DNA of 64,000 nucleotides from contig JACKEL010000009.1 of assembly GCA_020632975.1 (NCBI GenBank), positions 124,001 to 188,000 of the forward strand. Reading direction: 5' to 3'. A program made the translations under genes and the position numbers. The DNA comes from Myxococcales bacterium (GTDB lineage Bacteria > Myxococcota_C > UBA6777). How positions within the stretch are numbered: the stretch's first letter is position 1; every line of letters starts with the position of its first letter. Shown in pieces: positions 1 to 8,128 of this stretch. The notes beneath the pieces are model-generated. The model was not told the origin of the DNA, did no database searches, and saw only the letters and a program-made list of their open reading frames with translations.

Positions 1-1
1 G

Positions 2-376
2 ATCCACGTTCGCCCCCTGCCCTCGTCGATCGTTGATCCTGACAATGTGCCCGAAACGCGACCCACACCCGCTTCGCGCCCAACAACGCCCCCACCTGCT
101 TCGCAGCCCGCTCCCACATCCCAACCCGTGGAACCGCCGCCTGCATCGCAACCAACGATCGTCCCCCGCGAAGTCGTCCCCACACCACAACCCAAAGCGC
201 GCGAAGATGTACCCACTTCGCAACCCGCGGTTCGTGAAGCAGCACCCACCTCGCAACCTGCTCCCGCAGTTCGCGCGGTGGTGCCGACTTCCCAGCCCGC
301 AGCGCGCAAGGTTGAACCCACTTCGCAACCCACTCCCGCACCCACCCCCACCTCAAAACCCACTTCACGCCCCTAA
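2..376 (+). CDS. 3' end of a Thr/Ser/Gln/Pro-rich protein (partial)
   Basis: The frame is open from the window edge to a TAA at 374-376, so this is the C-terminal 124 residues of a gene that starts outside the window. The tail is low complexity: the tetrapeptide TSQP recurs about six times, interleaved with PASQP and PTPQP variants and with short charged linkers such as KARED and PAVREA. Such tails are usually disordered, often periplasmic or cell-wall-spanning linkers, but no folded domain is visible here, so no function can be assigned. The next gene, urocanate hydratase, starts about 95 bases downstream on the same strand and is probably separately translated. Confidence 0.7.
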   Translation: MHVRPLPSSIVDPDNVPETRPTPASRPTTPPPASQPAPTSQPVEPPPASQPTIVPREVVPTPQPKAREDVPTSQPAVREAAPTSQPAPAVRAVVPTSQPAARKVEPTSQPTPAPTPTSKPTSRP

Positions 377-471
377 GCTTTTCCTTTTTGCCCCTTCTTC
401 TCTCTCCCAACCTCTGCTATCAAGAGCCCATTCAATCTTTTGATCCCTTTCAAAGATAAAGGAATGGTTTG

Positions 472-2490
472 ATGGACGAGCTTGTCAAACATATCGCCGA
501 AGGTATCCCCGCAGCCCTCCCCACAGAGCCTGCTTGGGATGATGAAATCAGCCACGCCCCCGCGCACAGCCCCAAACTCAACCAAGAAGAACGAAAGCTC
601 GCGGTGGCCAATGCCCTGCGCTACTTCCCTTCCGCTTGGCATGAAGCACTGGCAGAAGAACTCGCGAAAGAACTCCAAGCTGAGGGACGCATCTACGCCC
701 GCCGCTTTCGCCCCACGCAGTACCCGATGAAAGCGCACTCTTTGGAGCATTATCCAGCACGTTGCCCCCAAGCTGCGGCCTTGATGATGATGATCCAAAA
801 CAACCTCGATCCTGCTGTGGCACAACACCCCCATGAACTCGTGACCTACGGTGGAAATGGCTCGGTTTTCCAAAACTGGGCACAGTATCGCCTCACCATG
901 CAATACCTGTCGCAGATGACCGAAGAGCAAACGCTTGTGCTCTATTCAGGCCATCCGATGGGGCTTTTCCCCTCGCATCCTGATGCACCTCGCTTGGTCA
1001 TCACCAACGGAATGGTGATCCCACACTTCAGCGACATCGATGAATACGAACGTTTGTCCGCACTGGGTGTCACGATGTACGGTCAGATGACTGCTGGAAG
1101 CTTTATGTACATCGGGCCTCAGGGCATCGTGCACGGCACCACGATCACCCTACTCAATGCAGGTCGCCTTTACCTCGGCCTACAAAAAGAAGAAGACCTG
1201 CGAGGAAAACTCTTTGTTTCTTCTGGACTTGGAGGAATGAGTGGTGCTCAAGCCAAGGCTGCCGTGATCGCTGGGGCCATTGGTGTGATCGCAGAAGTCA
1301 ACCCACACGCTGTCGCCAAACGCCACGAACAAGGTTGGGTCCAAGAGGTTTCGACGGATCTTGATCACATCTTGCGACGCATCGCAGAAGCACGCGCCGC
1401 TCGGGAACCGCTATCACTGGCTTATCAAGGCAACATCGTGGATCTGCTCGAAAAGTTCGATCAAGAGGACGTCCACGTCGATCTCGGATCAGATCAAACC
1501 TCTCTACACAACCCTTATGCAGGCGGTTATTACCCTGCGGGCCTCAGCTTGGAAGACGCCAACCGCATGATGAAAGAGGATCAAGACGCTTTTCGCGAAG
1601 CTGTCCACGCCTCGTTGCGACGGCACTTTGCAGTGATCCAACGCCTCACAGCCAAAGGCATGTACTTTTGGGACTATGGCAACGCCTTTTTGGTGCAAGC
1701 ACAGATCGCAGGTGCAGAAGGCGTTACGCGCGCAGATGGGCGGTTTTCTTACCCATCTTATGTCGAAGACATCATGGGGCCTTCGTACTTTGACTACGGT
1801 TTCGGGCCTTTCCGCTGGATCGCGACGAGCTGTGACCCCCAAGATCTCCGTGTCACGGACCAGATCGCAGCCGAGATCCTTGAAAAACAATTGCAAGTCT
1901 CTCCCCCAGAGATCCAAACCCAGATCAACGATAACCTGCGATGGATCCGCGAAGCGGAAAGTTACAAGCTCGTGGTGGGAAGCCAAGCCCGCATCCTCTA
2001 CAGCGATGCATGGGGCCGAATCGAGATCGCACGCGCCTTCAACAAAGCGATCGCAGAGGGGCGCATCAAACGACCCATCGTGCTTGGACGCGATCATCAC
2101 GATGTCAGCGGCGTGGACTCACCCTATCGCGAAACCGCCAATATCTATGATGGTAGCTCACACTGCGCAGATATGGCGATCCAAAATGTGATCGGTGATG
2201 CTTTCCGCGGAGCCACATGGGTCAGCATCCACAACGGTGGCGGCGTAGGCTGGGGCAAAGTTATCAATGGTGGATTTGGCCTTGTCCTCGATGGTTCCGA
2301 AGAAGCAGAACGTCGGCTCGCGATGATGCTCTATTGGGATGTCAACAACGGTATCGCGCGACGCGCTTGGGCCCGTAACCCCTCTGCACGCTTCGCAATC
2401 CAACGCGCGATGGAGATGGAACCCAAACTCCAAGTCACGCTCCCCCACGAGATCGCTCCTGATGTTCTCTCTAAGATCTTCCCTTCCTGA
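472..2490 (+). CDS. hutU: Urocanate hydratase (urocanase)
   Basis: Converts urocanate to imidazolone propionate, the second step of histidine degradation, with tightly bound NAD+ as an electrophile; cytoplasmic. The 672-residue product carries recognisable urocanase blocks: YSGHPMGLFPS, MYGQMTAGSFMYIGPQG, GLGGMSGAQAKAA, RDHHDVSGVDSPYRET and the NAD-contacting glycine-rich block WVSIHNGGGVGWG near the C-terminus. The length fits the longer (about 670 residue) urocanase clade rather than the about 560 residue Pseudomonas type. I chose ATG 472, since AAAGGAA lies 8 bases upstream; an in-frame TTG at 469 is the alternative. No other hut gene is in view, so it is not in an obvious hut operon here. 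The region equivalent to the classical FQGLPxRICW motif reads FGPFRWIATSC, with the Cys displaced. Confidence 0.95.
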   Translation: MDELVKHIAEGIPAALPTEPAWDDEISHAPAHSPKLNQEERKLAVANALRYFPSAWHEALAEELAKELQAEGRIYARRFRPTQYPMKAHSLEHYPARCPQAAALMMMIQNNLDPAVAQHPHELVTYGGNGSVFQNWAQYRLTMQYLSQMTEEQTLVLYSGHPMGLFPSHPDAPRLVITNGMVIPHFSDIDEYERLSALGVTMYGQMTAGSFMYIGPQGIVHGTTITLLNAGRLYLGLQKEEDLRGKLFVSSGLGGMSGAQAKAAVIAGAIGVIAEVNPHAVAKRHEQGWVQEVSTDLDHILRRIAEARAAREPLSLAYQGNIVDLLEKFDQEDVHVDLGSDQTSLHNPYAGGYYPAGLSLEDANRMMKEDQDAFREAVHASLRRHFAVIQRLTAKGMYFWDYGNAFLVQAQIAGAEGVTRADGRFSYPSYVEDIMGPSYFDYGFGPFRWIATSCDPQDLRVTDQIAAEILEKQLQVSPPEIQTQINDNLRWIREAESYKLVVGSQARILYSDAWGRIEIARAFNKAIAEGRIKRPIVLGRDHHDVSGVDSPYRETANIYDGSSHCADMAIQNVIGDAFRGATWVSIHNGGGVGWGKVINGGFGLVLDGSEEAERRLAMMLYWDVNNGIARRAWARNPSARFAIQRAMEMEPKLQVTLPHEIAPDVLSKIFPS

Positions 2491-3058
2491 ACCCTACAAA
2501 CCCCCCAATCAAATGTCTCAAAAAGAAACAACCATGCATCTCAAAGAGAGAAAATACTTTTCGTAAAAGAGAATATTTTCTGTGCGTGATAAAAAGAGAC
2601 ATGAGGCAAAGAAAAAACAGGGCCTATCCGTTTTTTACAAATTCAATCTCAAAAATGAGATCCCCTTTATGGATTCGCATGAGCACTTTTGGACGAAAAA
2701 GTGCTGAGAAGCCGAAGGTTCCGCCGAGCAGAAGCACCTCGAGGCAAGCGGCAAGATCTTTTTCTCAAAATAGCTACTTGAGACAGATGAGAAAAAGATG
2801 AAAACCCCTCGCGAGGAACTTGCGCTTGTGATTTTTTTCTGCGAACCTAGCAGACAATTCACGACATTTTTCCAAGAAAAGAGTCCTTCTGCAGAAAAGG
2901 CATCTTTTTTGATAAGGCAAGACAGATCCCCTTTCCTAAGGTTCTCATAAAAGCCGCTAGATAGACAGGGCGGAATCGACCTGCGGCCCTTTTCCAAGCG
3001 AAAGGGACCAGAGCACCTAGAAGCCTGAGCACCGCCCATCACGAAGGAGTGAGTTATC
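2491..3058. promoter_or_regulatory. Hairpin-rich intergenic region upstream of the OmpA gene
   Basis: No convincing gene in this 568-base gap. It holds several inverted repeats: 2549-2556 with 2574-2581 (8 bp, AT-rich, inner 5-bp stem; possible hutU terminator); 2646-2651 with 2656-2661 (6 bp, AAAA loop); 2682-2690 with 2697-2705 (9 bp, 6-base loop); 2756-2766 with 2789-2799 (11 bp, perfect, 22-base loop); the palindrome CCTCGCGAGG at 2807-2816; and 2985-3009 (GG-CCCTTTT pairing with AAAGGG-CC across a bulge) just before the gene. The Shine-Dalgarno AAGGAG at 3044-3049 belongs to the gene at 3059. The density of perfect stems suggests a long structured leader or termination region, but no known riboswitch family is recognised. 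Confidence 0.4.
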
Positions 3059-4987
3059 ATGTTGCATGCACCTTGGCCTCCACGGAGTAAAATCCACCCC
3101 CTCCGCACAGCGTTCTTGCTGCCTTTAGTACTCCTTGGTTTGCTTTGCGCCTCTCCCTCGGCGCAAGCCCAAACCGCAAGTCGTACCTTTGATACATCTT
3201 TTCAGCTCCAACAGTTCCGACCTTGGGGCGATATCAACGGTATGTTCCACACCCAATCAGGTATAACACTTGGCCGCATGAATTACATGGCAGGCCTTTA
3301 TCTCAACTATGCATTGAATCCTTTGGTGTTGCGGGGGGCTCTGAAGTCCGACGGAACGCGCGACATCACGGGGATTGTGAACCACCAAGTCGCAGCAGAC
3401 TTAATGGGTGGGTTCGGTATCCTCGACTGGCTCGATGTTTATCTAACGATTCCCCTTTCGATTTACCAAGATGGGAGTGTCCCCAACAACGCATCGTTGT
3501 TTGGGAGTATCGCAGGGCGCGATCTGAGTGGATTTGTGTTTGGTGATATCAAGATCGGCCTCAAAGCCCAAGCTCTCCGCCAAGATAAGCACTTTGTCAA
3601 CCTTGCATTTCGCGTCGCTTTGGGGATTCCCTCTAGCCTTGCGACCCCGGACAAGCTCGGCGGCGAAAACAGCGTAAGTGTCGATGTTGACGCGATGCTC
3701 AGTGCACAAGTTGGCATCGTGCACATCGGATTTAACGTCGGTTACCGCTATATGCCGCAATCTTACTTCCTCAACCTTGAGCTAGAGCACGAACTTCGTT
3801 ACGGTTTGGGCCTTCGCATCTCCGCTCTCAAAGATAAACTCGACATCATCGGCGAGATCGCGGGCGCGATCGCTTTCCAAAGCCAAGACTTCTCCAGCGA
3901 AAAAGTCCCCTTGGACGCTTATCTTGGCGTTCGGATTTATCCATTGAGCCAACCTGACTTGGCCCTTGATCTCGGCGTTGGGGTTCCGTTCCCCACAACA
4001 GGCTATGGTTCGCCGTTGTTCCGCGTATTCTTTGGTGTGCTTTGGTCACCGAAGGTCCGTGACACCGATGGCGACGGCATCCTCGACAAAGACGATCGTT
4101 GCCCCACACAACCTGGTCCTCGCGAAAACGACGGTTGTCCCGACAAAGATCGCGATGGTGACGGTGTCGTCGATCGTCTCGACAAATGTCCCGACAAGCC
4201 CGGTCCCAAAGAAAACAATGGTTGTCCTTGGCCTGACACAGATGGCGATGGTTTGACGGACAACGTAGACAAATGTCCCAGTGTCTTCGGTCCCAAAGAG
4301 AACAATGGTTGTCCTTGGGGCGACAAAGACAACGATGGCGTCAAAGACAACGAGGACAAGTGTCCTGATCAACCTGGTCCCAAAGAGAACCAAGGTTGTC
4401 CTTGGGGCGACAAAGACGGCGATGGTATCAAAGACAACGAAGACAAGTGTCCCAACCAGCCTGGTCCCAAAGAGAACCAAGGATGTCCTGACAAAGACAG
4501 CGATGGCGACGGCATCGTGGATCGCCTCGACAAATGTCCCGATGTACCCGGCGTCAAAGAGCGTCAAGGTTGTCCCAAGGTCGTTCTCGTCAAGGTCACC
4601 AAAGACAAGATCGAGATCTTGCAGAAGATCTTCTTCCGCTTCAACCGTGCGACCATCCAACGCAAGTCGCTTCCCGTCCTCGATCAGGTTGTCTCCGTTC
4701 TCAAGAGCCGCCCCGATCTCCGCGTCCGCATCGAAGGTCACACGGACAACCGTGGAAAGCGCGCTTACAACGTAAGCCTCTCTGGTCGCCGTGCAGCCGC
4801 GGTCCGCGCTTATCTCGTGAAGAATGGAATCGACGCAGGCCGCCTTGAGTCCAAAGGTTTCGGCCCAGACAAGCCCTTGGTAGACAACAACACCAAGAAA
4901 AATCGCGCGAAAAACCGCCGTGTTGAGTTCAACATCATCAACAAAGAAAAAGCTGGCGGCATCGAAAATCGCGACAACAACCCCTAA
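3059..4987 (+). CDS. OmpA-family outer-membrane protein with thrombospondin type 3 repeats
   Basis: A 642-residue envelope protein. Residues 1-37 are a Sec signal peptide ending in SAQAQ. Residues about 40-330 look like an outer-membrane beta-barrel (alternating polar/hydrophobic strands such as LGLRISALKDKLDIIGEIAG). Residues about 335-505 are calcium-binding thrombospondin type 3 repeats (DTDGDGILDKDD followed by CPxxPGPKENxGCP), about seven units. Residues about 510-630 are a peptidoglycan-binding OmpA C-terminal domain (IEGHTDNRGKRAYN, LSGRRAAAVRAYL, NRRVEFNI). The protein therefore likely tethers the outer membrane to the cell wall through a rigid calcium-dependent stalk. AAGGAG sits 9 bases before the ATG. 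The last TSP3 repeat plus OmpA domain is nearly duplicated in the lipoprotein gene ending at 10669. Confidence 0.9.
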   Translation: MLHAPWPPRSKIHPLRTAFLLPLVLLGLLCASPSAQAQTASRTFDTSFQLQQFRPWGDINGMFHTQSGITLGRMNYMAGLYLNYALNPLVLRGALKSDGTRDITGIVNHQVAADLMGGFGILDWLDVYLTIPLSIYQDGSVPNNASLFGSIAGRDLSGFVFGDIKIGLKAQALRQDKHFVNLAFRVALGIPSSLATPDKLGGENSVSVDVDAMLSAQVGIVHIGFNVGYRYMPQSYFLNLELEHELRYGLGLRISALKDKLDIIGEIAGAIAFQSQDFSSEKVPLDAYLGVRIYPLSQPDLALDLGVGVPFPTTGYGSPLFRVFFGVLWSPKVRDTDGDGILDKDDRCPTQPGPRENDGCPDKDRDGDGVVDRLDKCPDKPGPKENNGCPWPDTDGDGLTDNVDKCPSVFGPKENNGCPWGDKDNDGVKDNEDKCPDQPGPKENQGCPWGDKDGDGIKDNEDKCPNQPGPKENQGCPDKDSDGDGIVDRLDKCPDVPGVKERQGCPKVVLVKVTKDKIEILQKIFFRFNRATIQRKSLPVLDQVVSVLKSRPDLRVRIEGHTDNRGKRAYNVSLSGRRAAAVRAYLVKNGIDAGRLESKGFGPDKPLVDNNTKKNRAKNRRVEFNIINKEKAGGIENRDNNP

Positions 4988-5131
4988 TCTCTCCCCACAC
5001 AAGGCCCTAGCTTGGGACCTTTCCCTTTCCCTCAGCCCCCTTCAAAAACAACTCCTTTCTAAGCAAAGTCTCTGTTCTATCCTCCGAGGCGCCGCAGGAT
5101 CGGTACGCTTGCCTTCTTTTCATAGACACAG

Positions 5132-5158
5132 CCCCGGCCTTGAGGGGTTTTGTTTTGT
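5132..5158 (+). terminator. Possible intrinsic terminator after the OmpA gene
   Basis: CCCC at 5132-5135 pairs with GGGG at 5144-5147 across an 8-base loop and is followed directly by TTTTGTTTTG. The stem is short, so termination strength is uncertain. A weaker hairpin (AAGG-CCC with GGG-CCTT, 5001-5021) lies closer to the stop codon. Confidence 0.35.
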
Positions 5159-5238
5159 GAAGAAAGAGAGTATGAGGACCAAAAGCGCTCTCTGTCGGGC
5201 GTGCTAGGGCACGGAAAACAGGGAGGCTTGCAAGGCAT

Positions 5239-5266
5239 TTGCTTTTTGCGTAGCTGTTGCGATAAA
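5239..5266 (+). promoter_or_regulatory. Candidate sigma-70 promoter for the DUF3857 lipoprotein genes
   Basis: TTGCTT (5239-5244), a 16-base spacer and GATAAA (5261-5266). Each hexamer matches the consensus at four of six positions. It lies after the putative terminator and before the structured leader, which is where the operon promoter would be expected. Confidence 0.35.
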
Positions 5267-5272
5267 TGTTTG

Positions 5273-5412
5273 CGTTTGCAAAGACATGGAGAGCTTGACA
5301 GCATCCAATCACGAAGCTATGCTGCCGAGCTTTGCCAAACGAAGCACCTCTATTTCGTGTTGTAGGCATCACAAGAGAGGGTTGATCTTCTCGGAAAGAC
5401 GGGGAGAATCAA
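5273..5412 (+). promoter_or_regulatory. Structured leader of the lipoprotein operon
   Basis: Two nested inverted repeats: CGTTTGCAAAG (5273-5283) pairs with CTTTGCCAAACG (5330-5341) with one bulged base, enclosing CAGCAT/ATGCTG (5299-5304 with 5319-5324). A second hairpin, GTTGATCTTCTC (5381-5392) with GGAGAATCAAC (5402-5412), ends 8 bases before the Shine-Dalgarno GGGAG (5421-5425). The arrangement could control translation or be a small RNA. I could not match it to a known riboswitch; the c-di-GMP GEMM consensus was considered and does not fit. Confidence 0.35.
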
Positions 5413-5431
5413 CTTCTTTAGGGAGTCAAGT

Positions 5432-8101
5432 ATGCGTTCGAGACAAAAGCTCCGCTTTGTGGGGCAATGCGCAACCTTTGCGCTCATGAGCTTGCTTGTA
5501 AGCGGCTGTATTCCAAGCTTTAAAGGCTTTCAACCCGTCACACAGCGAGAGCTGCAACCCCTTGGTTCCAAAAGAACCATGCCAGATGCAGAGATCCTGT
5601 GGATGGAGTCTGAGTACTACCACCGCTGGGGTCAAGTTGGCCAATCACGCCGCACCACATTTTGGCGGATGAACAAACGAATCCGTATCAACAAAGCTGG
5701 GGGATTGAAGTACGCCTCCTTTAAGTACCTCCCCGGGGCTTTTGCTGTGTGGAGTCCCTTCAACAAGCTCAACAAGTTCTCTGTTCGCGCGACATGTCCG
5801 GGCGGTAGAACCCTCAATTTCGACGATCGCGCCCTCAAGTTGCTGCGGGTCAAGTTCTATGATCGCAGCGCTGACGCCGTCGAAACCGTCATCGAAAACC
5901 AAGTCTTCCACTCACACCTTCCTGGCGTAGAAGTCGGTTGTGTCTTGGATGTGATGTGGGAATACGATCTGAGTATGCAATTCAACCGTTTCTTCTTCGG
6001 TTTGACGGGCGTACGGATCGACTTGATGGACGAACTGCCCATCCGCAAGGCTCATATGCGCTATTACTACGCTGAGAACCTTGAGATGCGGATGGACCTC
6101 GATCCTCTCTTCATCTTGGAGTACCTACAACAACGTCAAGGTCTCCAACGCATCAACAACATCATCGCTGAAATCAAAGCGTTGATCGAAAAGTTGCCTG
6201 ATGCTGACAAAGGCCCTGCCCTCAACTGGATCAAAGGCTTGAAACTGCCCGGCAAGAAGCTGATGGCAGCCGTCTTCGAACGCCTGACACCAGAGATGCG
6301 GCTTGTTTCTTTGCGCACCTTCCCCAAGCTAAGTCCCAAAGAACGCGCATCGGTCATCGCGCGCCTTCGTGTGTCTTCGCCTGAAAGCGCGGAGAAGCTC
6401 AAAGGCAGCATCGATCCAAACAAACCGATGGCGATGCCGAAAAACCCCGATGATAAAACGCGATTGAACATCGAGATCGAACGTGCGATTCGCGCAGCTC
6501 TCGTTGCAGACGAAGCGGACAAAGAGGGCACCCAAGATGCCGTGCGCGTGGCGCATGATCGTAGTGCCCGCACCATCGATGTTTATCTAAACAATGTCCC
6601 CAGCATGAGCCGTCGTGGTCGTCGTCGCCTGCTTGCTGTTTGCAAACGAGCGGCACTGCCTCCTCGTTATTGCAACCCACCCCGCGCGACCATGAAGATC
6701 GTCCGAATGTTTGATACGCGGATGGCGGTCTACCAAGATATCCGTGCAGAGTGGAAAAACATCGTGGCGTGGTACACACGCGCGATGTGGCCTTTCCAAG
6801 ATGATCGCAGCGGATTCTCCCGTAACTTCCAGATGGATGAAGACCAAGAACTCAACCAAAGCGGCCTTCCCAAGATCGCTCGTGAGTTGACCCAAAACGC
6901 CTCCAGCCGCGAAGAAAAGATCAAGATCCTCTACGAACATCTTCGCCTCAATATGTACGTTCAAGGCGCGATCGGTCTCGCCCCCATCAACTTTGGTTTG
7001 TCTTCGGGCAACGATCTGCTTCGCAACTACCAACTCCGCACAGGAAACCCTTACGTCAGCAACATGTTGTTCTTGGTGATGCTGCGTTCTTTGGGCATCC
7101 GTGCCTATGCGGCTTTGATGCCCTACGGAAACTACACCTATCGCAAAGGTCTTCCTGACCGCGATGTCTTCCGTGGCCTCTCGATCTTTATCCCTGATGA
7201 GTCCGAAGGTCCTTGGCGTGGACTTGGAGCAGAACGCGCTGCGGATGCTTCCAAGTTCCGTGCCCCAGGCAAAGAGCGCACCGTGGACAAAGGTCGCATC
7301 CTCAACCCCGCAGAGATCGTGTATCCCTATGGAACCCTCAGCCCTCTCGCTGAAGGGATCGAGGCTTTCGTGATCGACTACGGCGGCGGACGCTTCTTCA
7401 AAGTACCCGAGCACGAGTACACCTTTACCCAAGACAAAAGCACTTACGATATCCAAGTCGATGCAGATGGTACGGTCACAGGAAGCTATTCTGTTGTGAT
7501 GACAGGCCACCGCGCAAACCAAGAACGTCGGATGTTGCTCTTTGCACAGCCACGCGACTGGGAAAACTGGCGAAAAAGACGCGGTGCTTGGTTGCGTCAA
7601 CTCTGTGGTCCCCAAGTGGAGATCACGGATATCAAGTTGCCTGAACTCAATATCAAAGATCCCTCGCAACCGTTGACCTACCAATACAAGTACAAGGCTC
7701 CCCACTGCTTCCCGCACAGCGATAAGGTGATGTTGTACAAAACACCTGGCACACTGCCTGGTTATCAATTCAACGCACCTGACCGTGAGATCGAGCTTTT
7801 CTTCGACTATCCCTATATCAAAAGCTCCAAGATCACGATGCGCTTCCCCGCCGCTTTCAAGCTTGGGTTGAACCTTCGTCAAAAAGAAGCGCACAGCGGC
7901 GAAACAACGTCTTCTGACAATAAAAACTTCAAAGATGCGGTGTTTCTGAAAAGCTCCACGAAGATCGAAGGCACCACGCTGACGAAAAATACGGAGTTCC
8001 AAATCCGAAAACGGCTGCTTCCTGCAACAGACTACAAAGAATTCCGCAAGTTTTGGAAGTCTGTTGCGGCAAGCCTCCGCTACAAGATCGCCCACAAGTA
8101 A
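5432..8101 (+). CDS. Large lipoprotein with DUF3857-like and degenerate transglutaminase-like domains
   Basis: 889 residues. Residues 1-26 form a lipoprotein signal with lipobox LVSGC, so the mature protein is lipid-anchored in the envelope. Residues about 45-230 resemble the DUF3857 beta-rich domain that commonly precedes transglutaminase-like domains. The helical segment around residues 490-560 (REEKIKILYEHLRLN, NPYVSNMLFLVMLRSLGI) has the transglutaminase-like layout, but the position where the family has its catalytic Cys reads VSNMLF, with no Cys, so it is probably not an active enzyme. The C-terminal part (about 680-889) is beta-rich, as in other proteins of this group. GGGAG precedes the ATG. 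The paralogous lipoprotein gene follows 27 bases later, so the two are likely an operon. Function is unknown; a structural or binding role in the envelope is inferred. Confidence 0.7.
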   Translation: MRSRQKLRFVGQCATFALMSLLVSGCIPSFKGFQPVTQRELQPLGSKRTMPDAEILWMESEYYHRWGQVGQSRRTTFWRMNKRIRINKAGGLKYASFKYLPGAFAVWSPFNKLNKFSVRATCPGGRTLNFDDRALKLLRVKFYDRSADAVETVIENQVFHSHLPGVEVGCVLDVMWEYDLSMQFNRFFFGLTGVRIDLMDELPIRKAHMRYYYAENLEMRMDLDPLFILEYLQQRQGLQRINNIIAEIKALIEKLPDADKGPALNWIKGLKLPGKKLMAAVFERLTPEMRLVSLRTFPKLSPKERASVIARLRVSSPESAEKLKGSIDPNKPMAMPKNPDDKTRLNIEIERAIRAALVADEADKEGTQDAVRVAHDRSARTIDVYLNNVPSMSRRGRRRLLAVCKRAALPPRYCNPPRATMKIVRMFDTRMAVYQDIRAEWKNIVAWYTRAMWPFQDDRSGFSRNFQMDEDQELNQSGLPKIARELTQNASSREEKIKILYEHLRLNMYVQGAIGLAPINFGLSSGNDLLRNYQLRTGNPYVSNMLFLVMLRSLGIRAYAALMPYGNYTYRKGLPDRDVFRGLSIFIPDESEGPWRGLGAERAADASKFRAPGKERTVDKGRILNPAEIVYPYGTLSPLAEGIEAFVIDYGGGRFFKVPEHEYTFTQDKSTYDIQVDADGTVTGSYSVVMTGHRANQERRMLLFAQPRDWENWRKRRGAWLRQLCGPQVEITDIKLPELNIKDPSQPLTYQYKYKAPHCFPHSDKVMLYKTPGTLPGYQFNAPDREIELFFDYPYIKSSKITMRFPAAFKLGLNLRQKEAHSGETTSSDNKNFKDAVFLKSSTKIEGTTLTKNTEFQIRKRLLPATDYKEFRKFWKSVAASLRYKIAHK

Positions 8102-8128
8102 CCAAGCCAGTGCAAAGGAACACTCGTC

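Noticed and set aside
4046..5002. Long antisense frame of 318 codons opposite the OmpA gene
   Set aside because: It mirrors the repetitive TSP3 coding sequence and has no domain or ribosome site; it is a shadow of the real gene.
5273..5412. Cyclic-di-GMP (GEMM) riboswitch
   Set aside because: The conserved GGACGCAAAG core and tetraloop-receptor layout of GEMM are not present.
6587..8095. 502-codon antisense frame opposite the DUF3857 lipoprotein gene
   Set aside because: The sense frame has a signal peptide, ribosome site and domain similarity; the antisense peptide is Cys/His/Arg-rich and featureless.
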